A stretch of 64,000 nucleotides of DNA from assembly GCA_009363875.1 (NCBI GenBank), contig CM018688.1, positions 55,343,001-55,407,000 of the forward strand. The letters are read 5' to 3'. The notes under the pieces were generated by a model. The model was not told the origin of the DNA. It searched no databases and worked only from the letters and a program-made list of their open reading frames with translations. The position numbers were made by a program, and so were the translations under genes. Positions 1 to 11,535 of this stretch are shown in pieces; the first letter of the stretch is position 1; each line of letters opens with the position of its first letter. This DNA is from Mikania micrantha (lineage: Eukaryota > Streptophyta > Magnoliopsida > Asterales > Asteraceae).

Positions 1-2000
1 ATCTCAGTCAGTTTCTTTAGAGACTACATTCCTCTCACCTGGGCAAGCTAGTTCAGTGCCCAAGATTAGCCCTGAAAGTGAAGAGAATCTGCTACTGTTC
101 AAAGGGTTTATGAACAGTTATAACGCATTCATTGCAGGAGAATTGGCACCGGCCAATATTACTCAGGATAATATGGAGTAGATCAACGCAGCTGACGTTG
201 AAATGATGGATATCTCATGGCAGATGGCCATGGCAGTCTTTCAAGCCAAGAAGTTCATCAAAAATTATGGAAGGAACAGCTTCAGGAACAACCCGGGAAG
301 AAAGCTGGGATTTGACAAGTCCAAGCTCAGGTGCTACAACTGTGACCAGCCAGGGCTCTTTGCTCGTGAATGTAAGGTGCCAAAGGTTGTGAATGAGGCA
401 GACAAGAAGCCGGAAGAGAAGGCTGGAGCTGGAGCTAGCACCTCCAAGGCACTGGTTACGCAAGAAACCGACTCTTATGACTGGATTGACCAGGTGCAGG
501 AGCTTGAGATGACTTTGAGCCATACGTTCATGGCTGAGGTGGACGTCAAACGCAATGAGGTAAAATAAAATCTCTGCTCTACTTATTGCATTGAAAAGGT
601 TTTTAAATACCGTTCTCACAATGAGGACCTAATCAAGGAAGTCACCAAGCTTAAATATTTCAACTCTGAATTTCTTAAAAATGAAGAAATTTTCAAAAAA
701 GAAACTTGACGCTGAAAGGTATGATATTTCTAAATTAAAAGAGCTTTTAAGTGGCAAAGAGTCCAACTATCGGGACACCAGGCATCGGATAGATGAACGC
801 TCCTCAAAGTTAGAACAAGCTAAGACTTAGTTGTCCAAAACAAAAATCAGAGCTGACAAATATGAATATTCAAGTACTGTGATGGTTAAAATTGGTTGAT
901 GTTGAAAATTGGAGAAAATAGAAAATTGGGCTTGGTTTTACTGAGGTGAAACCTCCATTTAACCACAATTACTCCATCAAGCCCAATATCAACACATCTG
1001 TTGATGATCTATTGTTGAAGTCAAACCGAAGGTTTGATTTCACCACTGGTTCTAGCAAACCAGTGCCTCTTACAGCAGATCCTGTCTTAACTGACCTTAA
1101 TAATTCTGATAGTTCTAAGGTTTGTGTAGAAAGTTTGAGTGTTACAGGTCCAAGGGAGAAGGTGGAAGAAAGAAGTGCTAGCAGGAGCACAGATTGTTCA
1201 ACTTCACATAGAAATCACATTTTGTTCCAAAAGTTGACTTTGTTGGAAGATTTGAATCAATCACAATTAAACCAAATGAAATGATTAAGAATTCTAAGAT
1301 TAAGTTTGTTAAAATTGATGATGATGTTAAAAATAAATGTGTCTTAGAATCAGATTCTTCTCCTTTGACAAAGCAGGTAAACCAGGATCATTCCACAATC
1401 GCTCCTGAGGTTCAAAGTTAAACCCTAACTATGAACTTTATGTTCCAAATGGGTCATTGGAACAAGCCTCCACAAGTTCTTTTTCTGGCCTGAGTGATTG
1501 TGATGTAAATCCATTTGACCCAAAGGAGTTTCATGACAAGGTATGCTGATATGCATGTGGAAGACCAGCCCACATCGCTAGACACTGTCTGCACCGACCT
1601 ACTGAATTCTTCTATTGGAAAAATCAGAAGGTCACACCCAGGGCTAAACCTGCAAGAAAACCAATGTGGAGTGACCAATCCTCCAAGCCTAGGGAGAAAC
1701 CTCAGAAGATGACTCAGAATCATCCCAGTGCCAAAAGAGCCAAACCAACAAAACATAATCAATTTGGTTTTCATAAACAAAAGTCAAAGGTTTCCAAAAC
1801 TAAAGGTAAATCACAAAAGAAGAATAAGCCACATACGAAACCTCCATTAAAACCAAACGATCAAGGTAGTGGTGTCAAGCCCATGAATGTAAGGGCCAAG
1901 TTAGACAAGCCCAAGGGCAGAATAAAGCTAAGCCCCAAAGTTCCACAACTACCTAAATCTGTTATGATTCGGGTACCCATTTCTCATTAAATGTGTGTGT
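1..2000 (+). pseudogene. copia gag remnant with two CCHC zinc knuckles
   Basis: Degenerate gag (nucleocapsid/capsid) of the Sirevirus-like element. The open stretch 203-568 contains a first knuckle, CYNCDQPGLFAREC, in which the usual His of CX2CX4HX4C is Phe. A second knuckle lies near 1534-1580 in another frame (ACGRPAHIARHC, with a stop beside its first Cys). Between and after them are Lys/Ser/Pro-rich stretches (946-1284, 1664-1990) typical of the gag C-terminus. Several frames are needed to read it through, so at least three frameshifts plus stops have accumulated. The N-terminal capsid part is cut by the window edge, and the ATG at 203 is an internal codon rather than a true start. Confidence 0.75.
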
Positions 2001-2019
2001 ACCATGCAGCGACGACCAA

Positions 2020-2110
2020 ATAAGATTAAGAATGTTTGGTATGTGGATAGTGGTTGTTCCCAGTATATGACTGGGATTTTTCTCAGTTGCAAGAAGTCAC
2101 ACCATTTAAT
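2020..2110 (+). pseudogene. copia aspartic protease active-site remnant
   Basis: In one frame the bases around 2034-2075 read NVWYVDSGCSQYMTG, the typical copia protease active-site context (D-S/T-G followed by C-S-x-H/Y-M-T). The frame breaks about 15 codons later. The enzyme would cleave the Gag-Pol polyprotein in the virus-like particle. The preceding gag tail and the following integrase are in other frames, so this is a broken piece of the same polyprotein. Confidence 0.7.
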
Positions 2111-3460
2111 GGAGGATACGTCTCATTTGCTAGAGACAAAGGTGGGAAGATCAGCATGAAGGGCATTGTTACTAATGGAACTCTGAGTTTTGAAGATGTG
2201 TACTATGTTGAAGAACTCAATCACAGCTTGTTGAGTGTTTCTCAAATTTGTGACAAGAGTTTTTCAACACACTTCACTAGCAAAGACTGTCTTATCTTGA
2301 AGCCCGGATTTGTCATACCAGAGAAGTGGATCTTGATGAGAAATCCGAGAATAAACAACGCCAACATTATAAACATGAATTCTGATTCATACACAGAAAA
2401 CACTTGCTTGTTTTCTAAGGCATCGAAGACTGATTGTCTGTTATGGCATCGCCGACTAGGTCATGTCAACTTGAAGAATCTCAACAGACTGGAAAAGCGA
2501 GATCATGTCATTGGCCTACCTTCTAAGGGCTTCTTCACAATTGAGAAGTGCATCGCATGTGCCAAGGGGAAGCAACACAAGAGACCCGACAAGTCAAAAT
2601 TGTTCAATTCAATATCATCAGTTCTTCAACTTCTTCATATGGATCTATTCAGACCGGCAAATGTATCGGGAAGAAGTCATATTGTCTCGTGATAACAAAG
2701 ATTATTCCAGATTCACTTGTGTGTTCTTTCTGGCCAAAAAGGATGAGCCACTAGAGATCGTGAAGAAGTTTATCACCCTGATTGAGAATCAGAACAATTT
2801 GAAAGTAAAGGTGATCAGAACTGACAATGGCACCGAGTTTAGAAATTAGACACTTATTGATTTCTACGATGAAAACGGAATTGCTAGACAATATAGTGTA
2901 GCTTGTACCCCTTAGCAAAACGGAGTTGCTGAAAGAAGGAACAGAACGCTTATCGAGGCTGCACGTACCATGCTGTTAGAATCAAAACTGTCAATCTTCT
3001 TTTGGGCTGAAGTTGTTAACACAGCTTGCTATGTTCAAAACCGAGCTTTACAGAACAAGCGCCATCAGAGAAACTCCTTATGAGATTTTCTTCAATCAGA
3101 TTCCGAAGGTCAGACACTACAAGTCATTTGGATGTCCTTGTACTCTCCTCCATACTGAACCGAATCACAAGTTTGATGAAAAAGATGATGAGTGTTGCTT
3201 CATGGGGAATTCTTCTGAGAAATCTGCTTACCTGGTATACAACAAGAAGACCCGGATTATTGTGGAGTCATACTACATTAATTGGCAAGAGATGAACAAC
3301 ATCGATGCCGGTTCTGGTCCAAACTAGCTATTTCAGTACATCGAAGCCGGTTCTGGTCCAAACGGGCTATTTCAGTATGATTCTACATTTGAGCCCTTCA
3401 ACACTTCATCTGAGAGTGCAGGGCCATCTAAGCCTGAAGACAGCTTCTACAAGAGAGATG
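2054..3460 (+). pseudogene. copia integrase (GAG-pre-integrase HHCC plus DDE core), broken
   Basis: The open stretch 2054-2692 contains the pre-integrase segment and an HHCC zinc-binding unit (WHRRLGH, then CIACAKGKQH). The first catalytic Asp follows in LHMDLF (about 2634-2650). After a frameshift, 2505-2849 carries the second Asp in RTDNGTEF (about 2818-2841). The Glu is in QNGVAERRNRTL (about 2918-2952), preceded by a stop. All three DDE residues are therefore still encoded, but in different frames with stops between. The 3013-3327 stretch holds the C-terminal copia-specific part (SFGCPCTLL). Confidence 0.85.
3303..3380 (+). repeat. 39 bp tandem duplication inside copia pol
   Basis: Two adjacent copies of a 39 bp unit starting CATCGATGCCGGTTC and CATCGAAGCCGGTTC (3300-3338 and 3339-3377) differ at only a few bases. 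The length is a multiple of three, so it duplicates 13 codons in frame (core AGSGPN-x-LFQY). It sits at the integrase-to-RT linker. Confidence 0.85.
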
Positions 3461-3929
3461 ACATGGACTATCAGGTTGACTACATTCCATGTGATCCTAA
3501 GCTTCTGACAATTGACCCTCCAGGCATGTATGATCGAGCTCCGCCCGCTCAGCCAACTCTGATTAATGAAGTCATCCCATCAGATCCGGAGACTTCTCAA
3601 TCTGTTCAACCAACTCCGGAGACAGATCAAACATCATCTTCTTCTCACCAGCGTTTGAAAATCCACTGTTCTCAGACCACATCTCTGAGAAACATTGTGT
3701 GGATACTGGAGTTGAGGCAAGTAAAACCACTCCTGTCAACAACACCTCTTCCTCCAGTGAAGATCAGCTGACTCACATCAGCAACCTGCACGACAATCTA
3801 GCTGTGGCGGAAGTGCCTACCTCAAGCATCAACAAGAATAACCTAGTGGAGAACATCATTGGACCCCTTTCGGAACGCCTTACCTGAAGGAACTATCACA
3901 CGAAGTCAATTAGGTCCAATTAATTCTTG

Positions 3930-4815
3930 TTTAAATTCTTGTTTTATTTCACAGGTAGAACCCAAAAATTTCAAGATTGCTCTTAAGAAGTCAAGCTGGG
4001 TTGAAGCGATGCAAGAAGAATTGATGTAGTTTCGAAAGCTCCACGTGTGGAATCTGGTTCTGTTGCTCAAGGGGAAACTACCAATTGGAAACAAATGAGT
4101 CTTCAGAAACAAGAGAGATGATTCGGGTGTGATCATCAGGAATAAAGCTAGGTTGGTAGTCCAGGGCTTCTACCAACATGAGGGTATTGACGATGAAGAA
4201 GTCTTTGCACCTGTCGCAAGACTTGAAGCTATCCGTATCTTCCTGGCCTATGCTTCCTACATGAACTTCACAGTTTATCAGATGGATGTGAAGACAACAT
4301 TCTTGTATGGAAAGGTCAAGGAAGAGATCTATGTATGTCAACCCCCAGGGTTCGAGGATTTGCAGTATCCTGACCATGTCTACAAGCTAAACAAATCCCT
4401 GGTCTTCATCAGACACCACGAGCATGGTATGCAACACTTACGGATCATCAACTTGCAAATGGATATACCCATGTAGCCATCGATTAGACACTTTTCGTTC
4501 GCAGAGATATGGATGACTTGATTCTCGTCCAGATCTATGTGGATTACATTATTTTCGGTTCCACGAGCTCGGTGCTGTGTAAAGAATTTGAAGCTGTGAT
4601 GAAAAAGAAGCTTGAGATTAGTGCAATGGGAGAAATGACCTTTTTCTTGGGTCTTCAGGTAAAGCAGGATCCTAAAGGCGTGATGATTCATCAGGGTAAG
4701 TATATTATCGACATTCTCACCAAGTTCAACATGTTGGACTCAAAGCCCGCATCCACTCCTGTGGTTGCTCGTCCTGTCTTGACTTCGGATTTAGATGGTG
4801 AAGATATTGACTAGC
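3930..4815 (+). pseudogene. copia reverse transcriptase, inactive
   Basis: The linker motif VEPKNFKIALKKSSWVEAM (about 3955-4015) opens the domain. 4129-4476 carries RLVVQGFYQ, FAPVARLEAIRI and QMDVKTTFL with the first catalytic Asp, then YVCQPPGFED. After an approximately 100 bp gap with frame damage, 4509-4814 continues with IYVDYIIFGS and GEMTFFLGLQVKQ. The catalytic YVDD box reads YVDY, losing its second Asp, and AFL has become TFL. Stops and frameshifts confirm a dead gene. The enzyme would have copied element RNA into cDNA in cytoplasmic particles. Confidence 0.88.
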
Positions 4816-4829
4816 ATCTCTACCGATCT

Positions 4830-5467
4830 ATGATTGGTTCACTCATGCACCTGACCGCTAGCAGACCCGACATTATGTTTTCTGTATGTCAGTGTGCCAA
4901 ATATCAAGCAAATCCGAAAGCCTCTCACCTGATTGCTGTCAAGAGAATCTTTCGCTACCTCATCGGGAAACCTTGTCTCGGTTTGTGGTATCCTAAGAAC
5001 TTTGGTTTTAATTATTTGCTTACTCTTACAGTGATTTTGGTGGTTGTAACTTAGATAGGAAGTCAACCACATGTGGATGTCAATAATTAGGAGATCGCCT
5101 CGTCACGTGGCAAGACAACCGTGTCAACCTCCACTGCTGAAGCAGAGTATGTTGCTGCCTCCAGTTGTTGTTCTCAGGTTATCTGGATGCAACAACAGCT
5201 TCTCGATTATGGTTAGAGCTTTCTTGACTCTCCTATATATTATGATAATGAAGCCGCTCTACAGATCGTCAAGAATCTGGTACAACACTCCAAAACTAAA
5301 CATATTGATATTCAGATTCACTTTATCCACGACTGTTTCGAACAAAAGTTGATCCATATTGAAAAGGTCCACACATATGACAATCTGGCGGATCTTTTCA
5401 CAAAACCATTTGACACAGCTCGCTTCCATCATCTGCTTGCCTCTCTCAAACTAATAACTTTTGATTA
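4830..5467 (+). pseudogene. copia RNase H and pol C-terminus
   Basis: 4830-5054 reads GSLMHLTASRPDIMF, the conserved start of the copia RT connection/RNase H. After frameshifts, 5120-5150 gives STSTAEAEYVAASS with the RNase H Glu/Asp context, and about 5240-5270 gives YYDNEAALQI. The end is YDNLADLFTKPFDTARFHHL (near 5378-5437), the usual pol terminus. Pol stops at about 5467. Several stops interrupt it. Confidence 0.85.
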
Positions 5468-6639
5468 AAACAATTTTTGTAAATACTTTAAAATTTATGT
5501 TTTGTTTTATCTTAATTTTTAGATCACAAATTTAAGGAGAGAATATTAACAAAAACAACAAAAAGATTTTCGGTTTTTGAGTCTATTTACAAAAGCAACT
5601 AAAAGATTTCTGGTTTTTGAGTCTGTTTATAAGTTAAGAAAATTTTCAAAAGAAGAAAAAGATTTTTGGTTTTTAAGGTCACTTTAAGATGATCTACAGG
5701 TTTAGGAGGAGTGAAATCTAAGAAAAATACAAAAAGATTTTATTTGGACAGTCAGGTGAAATTCATGGGAAGTGAAATTAATTCTAAACACTCAAAAATT
5801 TCACTACCTAAACATAATTTCTAAAAGAATAACAAATTTATACAACTATAAATCACTAAGAAATTAAAGCACGATTTCCTATAAAAAGATTGTACATGAT
5901 CATTCAAAAATATTAAACATATGTAAACAAGTGTGAAGTATTGGAAAATCAGATAACCGGAAAAATGAAACAACTATTTGACTTTTTGTATAAGTCTTTA
6001 AGTCAAAACAAGATTGTGTTTCGGTAAACTTGAAATCGTTTTGAGAAAACTCGGTATTTTATATGTTTTGTGCAAACAAAGAGCGGGAAATACTTACTGA
6101 AGCATCCTCTGTTTTGCGTAAGCAAAGACCTGGATATGTGACGTTAAGACCAATGTGTCTGCAGATCAGTAAAATAAAAAATGTCAATGAGCACAAAGAT
6201 GATAAAACCCCTTCTTTTATCTTGATTATAATCTGATAGATCTGTTCATTTCTTTTCTCACCTTAAACTCTGTCAAAGCATTTTAAGTTCGTTGAATCAC
6301 AATCAAATTTTGAAACAAAAGATTTCGTAGAATTGATAGGTTGCAGGTAAGTCTAGTTTAACTGTCTGGTTGCTCATAAACTTCCAAAAAGGATTTTCGG
6401 AAAAACCGTTGGAAAATTTTTGATCATAAGTCTTATTATTAAATTATGGATAAACGAGTGGAAATTATTGGTGGGGTATAATTATTTTAAGGTTGGGTTT
6501 CTATAAAAAATATTTTAAGGTGGTTAAATTTCTGATACAGATTTGATCCCACAAAATTCACCCAACTCAACTTTAAACTCGTTCAAAGTTTTGGAGTTTA
6601 TTTTATTTTATTAAATTAGAAATTTTAAAAAATAATTAG

Positions 6640-7275
6640 TACTTGAAACTGTATTCGAATTCGAGTACCCGAAAAACAGTACACGAATCTGTGTACTCGT
6701 TTTGGAGTACTCAAAGTCAACTCTAAATAAACTAAGTTCAAATCCCATTTTAAAATACAAACGTTCGAGTACAACTTTTTCTATCTCTAGGCGATTTTGA
6801 GTTCAGGACTTACTTTCAAAATTCTACTCCGACCACATTGTAGATCACACTTAGACGAACCTAGGTATAGATTTTCTTAGGATTTTGACCGTAAAATTAA
6901 AGGTTATCAAGCAAAATTGATTTTCGAGTACTTATGTTCGTTAACCGAAGGAATCTTCGTCAAATCACCTCGAAATATTCAAAATTGGAAACCGATCCCT
7001 TCATATGTTGGTCGCCTCCCAATTCCGAGCATTTCAAGTACAAATTGGAGTTCTAAGGAGAAAAATTAAAGAAGTTGTAGTGGATTTTCAGTTCTTGAAA
7101 TTTAAATTTCGAGTACATCATTTCGAGAACAGTGTTTCGTGAACTTTGGTTCAAGAACCCAGTTTCGTGTACACCTTTTCGAGAACCAAATTACGAAAAC
7201 TGATCTCTCTTCATGTACTCTCTAAATTTCGAGAACTCCTCAGATTTCGAATACTTGGGTTTTTCGTGAACTTCA
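6640..7275. repeat. cluster of TTCGAGTAC-type palindromic microrepeats
   Basis: Many variants of TTCG(A/T)GTAC and its complement GTAC(A/T)CGAA are packed here, for example TTCGAGTACCCGAA at 6660-6673, then GTACACGAA, GTACTCG, TTCGAGTACA, TTTCGTGTACAC and TTTCGAGAAC. The same motif returns in this element's 3' LTR as the perfect palindrome TTCGAGTACTCGAA (22513-22526). The function is unknown; protein-binding sites are an inference. Confidence 0.8.
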
Positions 7276-7426
7276 TTCTGACTTTGACTTTCAATTTTGA
7301 CTTCTGACCTTTGACTCTGATTTGACCTTTAGACTTTGACTTGGAATTTTTTTTGTTGACTTGACTTTGACCTTTTGTTTTGATTTTTTAATTGTTTAAT
7401 TTAATTTATTTTTAACTAACTTAACT

Positions 7427-7441
7427 CGTTTTCTGTTTCAG
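7427..7441 (+). promoter_or_regulatory. splice-acceptor-like sequence directly before the extra ORF
   Basis: TTTTCTGTTTCAG sits immediately 5' of the ATG at 7442. A pyrimidine-rich run ending in CAG is the plant 3' splice-site form. A spliced subgenomic RNA starting the extra ORF would explain its placement far from the promoter. This is inference from sequence only. Confidence 0.4.
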
Positions 7442-8605
7442 ATGGCTGAGTTAAGGTTTGTCCAAGATCATAACATGTCGGCCTATCTTGGTGATCCTCC
7501 GGAGAAGCACTTGATGTACAAGAGCATGGTGGACGGATTAACACTCTCACCAGTTAACTACACCATTATGGAGCATCCACTGATTATCTCCTAATTTATC
7601 CATGACTTCTGGAACTCTATCTTAGATAGGACCGACGCTAATGGGAACGTTAGTTTGATTGGCAAAGTTCCGGGGCAACCTGTGATCATAACAGAGCAGA
7701 TCATCAGGAAATGTTTTCAGTCTGGAGATAAAGACACAGATCCCATAAAGCTTGATCAAGAATTGATCCAGAATACAGTATTCAGGATGGGGCACGAGGG
7801 TCTTTACCCACCTACAGAGAAGAAGCTTCTTCACCCATACTAGAGATACTTGGCTCACATCGTCACTCAATGCCTCTTAGGACGTAAGGGAGGATACGAT
7901 GTGCTGAACCAGACTCTATGTTCCTGTATGGTGGTGATTTCTTTGGGACTTGATTTCAACTATTCGCGAATGATTTTCCGAGACATGCATGCTAACATCA
8001 AAGGGAAAAGAAAGGAGAGATTCTTAACATTTCCCAGATTCATCGAGATAATCATCAACAAAAGGCATCAGAATCTCATCCTAACAGTTGGAACATAGGG
8101 CATCAAAAGGATGAAGGAAGATGTATTCTCCTACATGACCATGAATAAGAAGGGTAAGAAGCAGTATGTTGGTGCCCGCCTTTTGGAAAAGTTAGGGAGA
8201 TTATCTGCGGTATTGAGAGAGGAAGCTAATGAACAGGGTACTCCAACTGCTTTTGTTGAAGATGAACATGACCATCCTCTCGTAGGCACAACTGCTGAAG
8301 CCAACAAAGTTGTAGAAGACTCCTCATCTGAGTCATCATCATCATTTGGTAAAGAAGGATTCATTGCAGAGCCTGAGCCTGTGATTCCTCCATTATCTCG
8401 GGTAGAACGGGAAGAGATCCAAGATACTGATTATGTCCCATATCCCGAATCATCACCAAAGAAGAAAATACTGAAGATGATGTCCAAGCAGGCAAGAGAC
8501 CCAAGGCTTAAGAAGAAGACAACTAGCACCTCCTCATCCTCAAAGACACAACCACCATCACCACCAAAGCCTCAACCACCAGCACCAAAGAAAAAACCAG
8601 CCACC
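7442..8605 (+). pseudogene. Sirevirus-type extra ORF, 5' part (interrupted by insertion)
   Basis: A coding stretch starts at ATG 7442 (MAELRFVQDHNMSAYL). It continues through in-frame stops near 7592, 7842 and 8096 to an acid/Ser-rich and then Pro/Lys-rich segment ending ...PAPKKKPAT at the Tekay insertion. It includes ERFLTFPRF (about 8017-8045), a signature also readable in the minus-strand copy near 34480. I recall similar proteins annotated next to copia elements in composite genomes, often starting MAELRF. No enzymatic domain is recognised. Sirevirus ORFs in this position have been called env-like, but I see no signal peptide or membrane helix. The second half is at 20847-22316. Confidence 0.7.
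8601..8605. repeat. target site duplication CCACC (left copy) of the Tekay insertion
   Basis: CCACC immediately precedes the TGTGAC start of the first LTR. The same five bases follow the last LTR at 20847-20851. Removing one copy plus the insert rejoins the host ORF in frame (…PAT to QPKQ…), which supports a single integration event. Confidence 0.93.
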
Positions 8606-8785
8606 TGTGACTTCCAGTACCTGATCGTCCGGCAAGTCCGTACGGTACGTGTACTTTCATTATTTACTGTGCGTAAATACAATGTGTAAACAGTGTGTGT
8701 AACAACAGAACTCAGAAAACAAGCAACAGTTGTATGTGTTTAAGTGAAAACTTAAATACAATAAGTACAAAAACTCACGATAAAC
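8606..8785 (+). mobile_element. truncated first LTR of the Tekay composite
   Basis: Matches the first ~180 bases of the two full LTRs (TGTGAC…CAGTACCTGATCGTCC, then the GTTTAAGTGAAAACTTAAAT hairpin). At TAAAC (8781-8785) it jumps directly into integrase coding sequence. TAAAC also occurs at the matching place in the LTR and, as GTAAACC-like sequence, would fit the integrase codons, so a short-homology deletion is likely. Confidence 0.88.
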
Positions 8786-9243
8786 CTTTGGAATTCCAAG
8801 TGGGTGACCGAGTCATATTGAAAGTGTCCTCGTGGAAAGCCGTGGTTCGTATTGGGGCTAAAGGCAAACTAGTACCAAGGTATGTCGGACCGTCTGAGAT
8901 AGCTCAACGCATAGGTCCTATGGCATATCGACTCAAACTTCCTGATGAACTCAGCAGGGTACACGATGTGTTTCATGTATCAAACCTCAAGAGATGTCTC
9001 GCTGATGAATCGTTAGTCATACCATTGGAAGAGATACAAGTTGATGAACAATTACATTTCATCGAAGAACCTATAGAGATTATGGATCGTGAAGTCAAGA
9101 GACTGAAACGACGCCGTATTCCTATTGTAAAGGTTCGGTGGAACTCCAAGTGCGGACCAGAATTTACCTGGGAGCGTGAGGATCACATGAAGACAAAGTA
9201 TCCCCACCTGTTTGAGGAAGTAGTGCCCGACAATGATGCTTAA
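8786..9243 (+). pseudogene. Tekay integrase C-terminus, first unit
   Basis: Encodes the end of a chromovirus integrase: LEFQVGDRVILKVSSWK, then VHDVFHVSNLKRCLADESL and the basic tail KVRWNSKCGPEFTWERED, stopping at 9241-9243 after VPDNDA. It is nearly the same as the tail at 16020-16499. The catalytic core is absent because the reading frame enters from the truncated LTR. Integrase C-terminal chromodomain-like tails direct chromovirus insertion to particular chromatin (family knowledge). Not expressible as a functional protein. Confidence 0.88.
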
Positions 9244-9258
9244 ATTTCGGGAAGAAAT

Positions 9259-9277
9259 TTTTTTAACAAGGGGAGAC
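9259..9277 (+). other. polypurine tract of the Tekay first unit
   Basis: AACAAGGGGAGAC abuts the LTR start TGTGACA at 9278, the position expected for the plus-strand DNA primer. The same tract precedes the last LTR at 16521-16533. Confidence 0.85.
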
Positions 9278-10499
9278 TGTGACATCCAGTACCTGATCGT
9301 CCGGCAAGTCCGTACGGTAAGTGTACTTTCAATATTTACTGTGCGTAAATACAATGTGTAAACAGTGTGTGTGACAACAGAACTCATAAAACAAGCAACA
9401 GTTGTACGTGTTTAAGTGAAAACTTAAATACAATAAGTACAACAACTCACGATAAACAACAAGTTGTATGTATTTAAGTGAATTGTATATATTTAAGTGA
9501 AAACTTAAATACAGTTAATACAACAACTCAAGAGAAACAACAATGTACAAACAAATGACAAAAACATATCGGTTGCGATCAGATATCCATAGATGACAGG
9601 AATCAGATGGCCGACAACTAAGTATGAAATAATGTGAATTCAAGGCTAACAATGTGAAAACAGGCAAGTTTAGTTGAGTCCGTCGGTGAGGAAACACAAT
9701 TCAAACCATAAGTTCAGTATCGTTTCAGAATAACAAACTGACAGTGTGTTTGCGTGGGTGACGATTCACACAAACATATCTGTGAGTTTAAATTTCTGAA
9801 ATAATAATGAGAAGTAGAAAACAACAATCAGAAAGGGAAACACTCGTCGTGTTCATTCGGGTGACGATTCGAACGAATACGCGCGAAGGTGACGCGATCT
9901 GACGAAACATTTAAAATAAAAGTTTCCGATAAATAATTTAAGAAAAATCAATTTAGAAGATTTATTAGGAGTTACAACCAAAAAAAAAACCTTTCAATTA
10001 AATTTATAAATGACGCGCGTAACGATCCGGAAACGTAACGAAAACGAGAACCGAGCAACCAAAACGAACCCGAACTCACTCGGGGTATAAATACCCTAAA
10101 TGAGTTCATCTACCTCATTTAATTCATCTACTCTCTCTCTCTCTCTCTACACCCAAATTTCCGAAACTCTCTCTCTAGAAAATCCAAGATTCAAACCACT
10201 AGATCTCACTCGTTTCTTGATGAAATCCCGCGTTCTTGGTGTCTAAACGAGGCTATAATCAGCTTCTACATGAAAGTACAGCCGATCTAGAGCAAAAAAC
10301 ACTGAAAATCGAGGTATATGATCTGCAAGTTTTGGATTTTACGGTTTGTAACCCTAGGTTCGAACCCCTCCCTAAAACCGGTTTAAAACCCATGTTTTTC
10401 GACTTCACCTCATGAGAAACGAGCTGCTAGTGTTTACATCTACCACCAAACACCTTAACCCTTGGCCAAGAACACAAAACCACGAGACCATGGCTGGTA

Positions 10500-10885
10500 G
10501 TCGGCTCGTGCGAATGAATGGATGCTGTCACCATTCGGCCGAATAGATGTGGACCGAATGGCTATGGTAAGCCGAATGGCTCCATTCGTGCGCACCCATT
10601 CGCACAAGCCACCCATTCTCCCGAACCACCATCATTCGCACAAGACTCCATTCGCACGAGCACTTGAGGCCGAAGCAGCAACAGACCGAATGGTCCATTC
10701 GGGGGATGTTCTTCGCACACCTGAGCCTCATTTGGTCCTAAGGGACATTCGCATTACCTAACCATTCGGCCTAAGGTGGGATTTCTCATTCGGTCGGACA
10801 TCATGGTTCGGATGAAACCGAGATTCTCATTCGCATGATCATTCGGCCGAGGCTAGGGTTTTGCTGGCATCATGACTTCCTATTC
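10500..10885. repeat. ATTCGGCCGAAT-type palindrome cluster in Tekay LTR
   Basis: Dense copies of ATTCG, CCGAATGG, CATTCGCAC and CATTCGGCC occur here, including the perfect palindrome ATTCGGCCGAAT at 10533-10544. The cluster lies downstream of the TATA box and leader. In the other full LTR (17740-18110) it is retained with decay (ATCCGGCCGAGT at the equivalent site). Confidence 0.85.
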
Positions 10886-11474
10886 GGTCCATATGTCTTA
10901 ACATCCTAACACTTGCAACCAACACTTTTAACCAAACTCATTTGATAACATGCATGCTTATGGAGCTAACAAACTACTACAACAAAGGTGGTAAGGACTT
11001 GGTTAAACAAAATATATAACACCTAAAACCTTGTCTTTCAAAAATGTTAACAAGTGATTTCAAAGGTGATAAAATGAATTGAACAAAAAAACCATTCAAA
11101 TTCTCTTACAAGATAATAAGGATTTCTAATCCTAAACCTTAAAACCTAAGTTATACTTAGGAACTACTTTGAGTTACAAACGTACACGATACATTATGGT
11201 TAAGGCAAGTGAAACATAAAATCAATAACACTACGTACTAAGCTTAACCTAATTTGGGTTAAGTGTTAGTATAATCTATAACAATTGAACCAAGGCCGAA
11301 TGAAGACCGAGACTTACGTGTGTTAGCCAAGTTTAGGGCTAACACATACACACACTCAAGCACCTATAACTTATATTTATAAGTTACACAGATAATGATC
11401 GTGAAAACAACATCAAGAACAACAAAGAGCGCGTGTATTACTTGTTTATACTTAGTCAACCACAACAACAACAA

Positions 11475-11535
11475 GGTGAGTTCCTACGCCCCTTTTTCTA
11501 ATCATAACTGATTTCAACTCTCGGGGCTGAGAAAC
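11475..11535 (+). promoter_or_regulatory. conserved GGTGAGTTC…CCCCTTTT…GGGGCTGA box of chromovirus LTR
   Basis: GGTGAGTTC, CGCCCCTTTT and CGGGGCTGAGAAACATGC occur in this order. The same order is found in the last LTR (18717) and in much more diverged LTRs at 38346, 44865, and on the minus strand at 39163-39171, 49102-49110 and 52651-52659. GGTGAGT matches a plant 5' splice site. Splicing is an inference; conservation across diverged LTRs is what is seen. Confidence 0.6.

Larger units (their letters stand above)
5468..7441 (+). other. non-coding spacer between pol and the extra ORF
   Basis: This 2 kb AT-rich stretch has no credible ORF. It contains repeated ~50 bp phrases ending in AAAAGATTTTCGGTTTTTG and close variants (5560-5680), a purine stretch TTAAGGAGAGAATA near 5532-5545 that may be an internal polypurine tract, a palindrome cluster (6640-7270, listed separately) and a TTTGACTT-rich stretch (7280-7375). 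Known Sireviruses have long structured non-coding regions, which agrees with this layout. Confidence 0.7.

Noticed and set aside
8695..9243. A separate 182-residue gene
   Set aside because: The start codon lies in LTR sequence; only the integrase tail from about 8786 is genuine.
10522..10761. 79-residue ORF with His/Pro runs (and the copy at 17740-17991)
   Set aside because: It lies in the palindrome cluster of an LTR; both strands are open because of the repeated CATTCG words.
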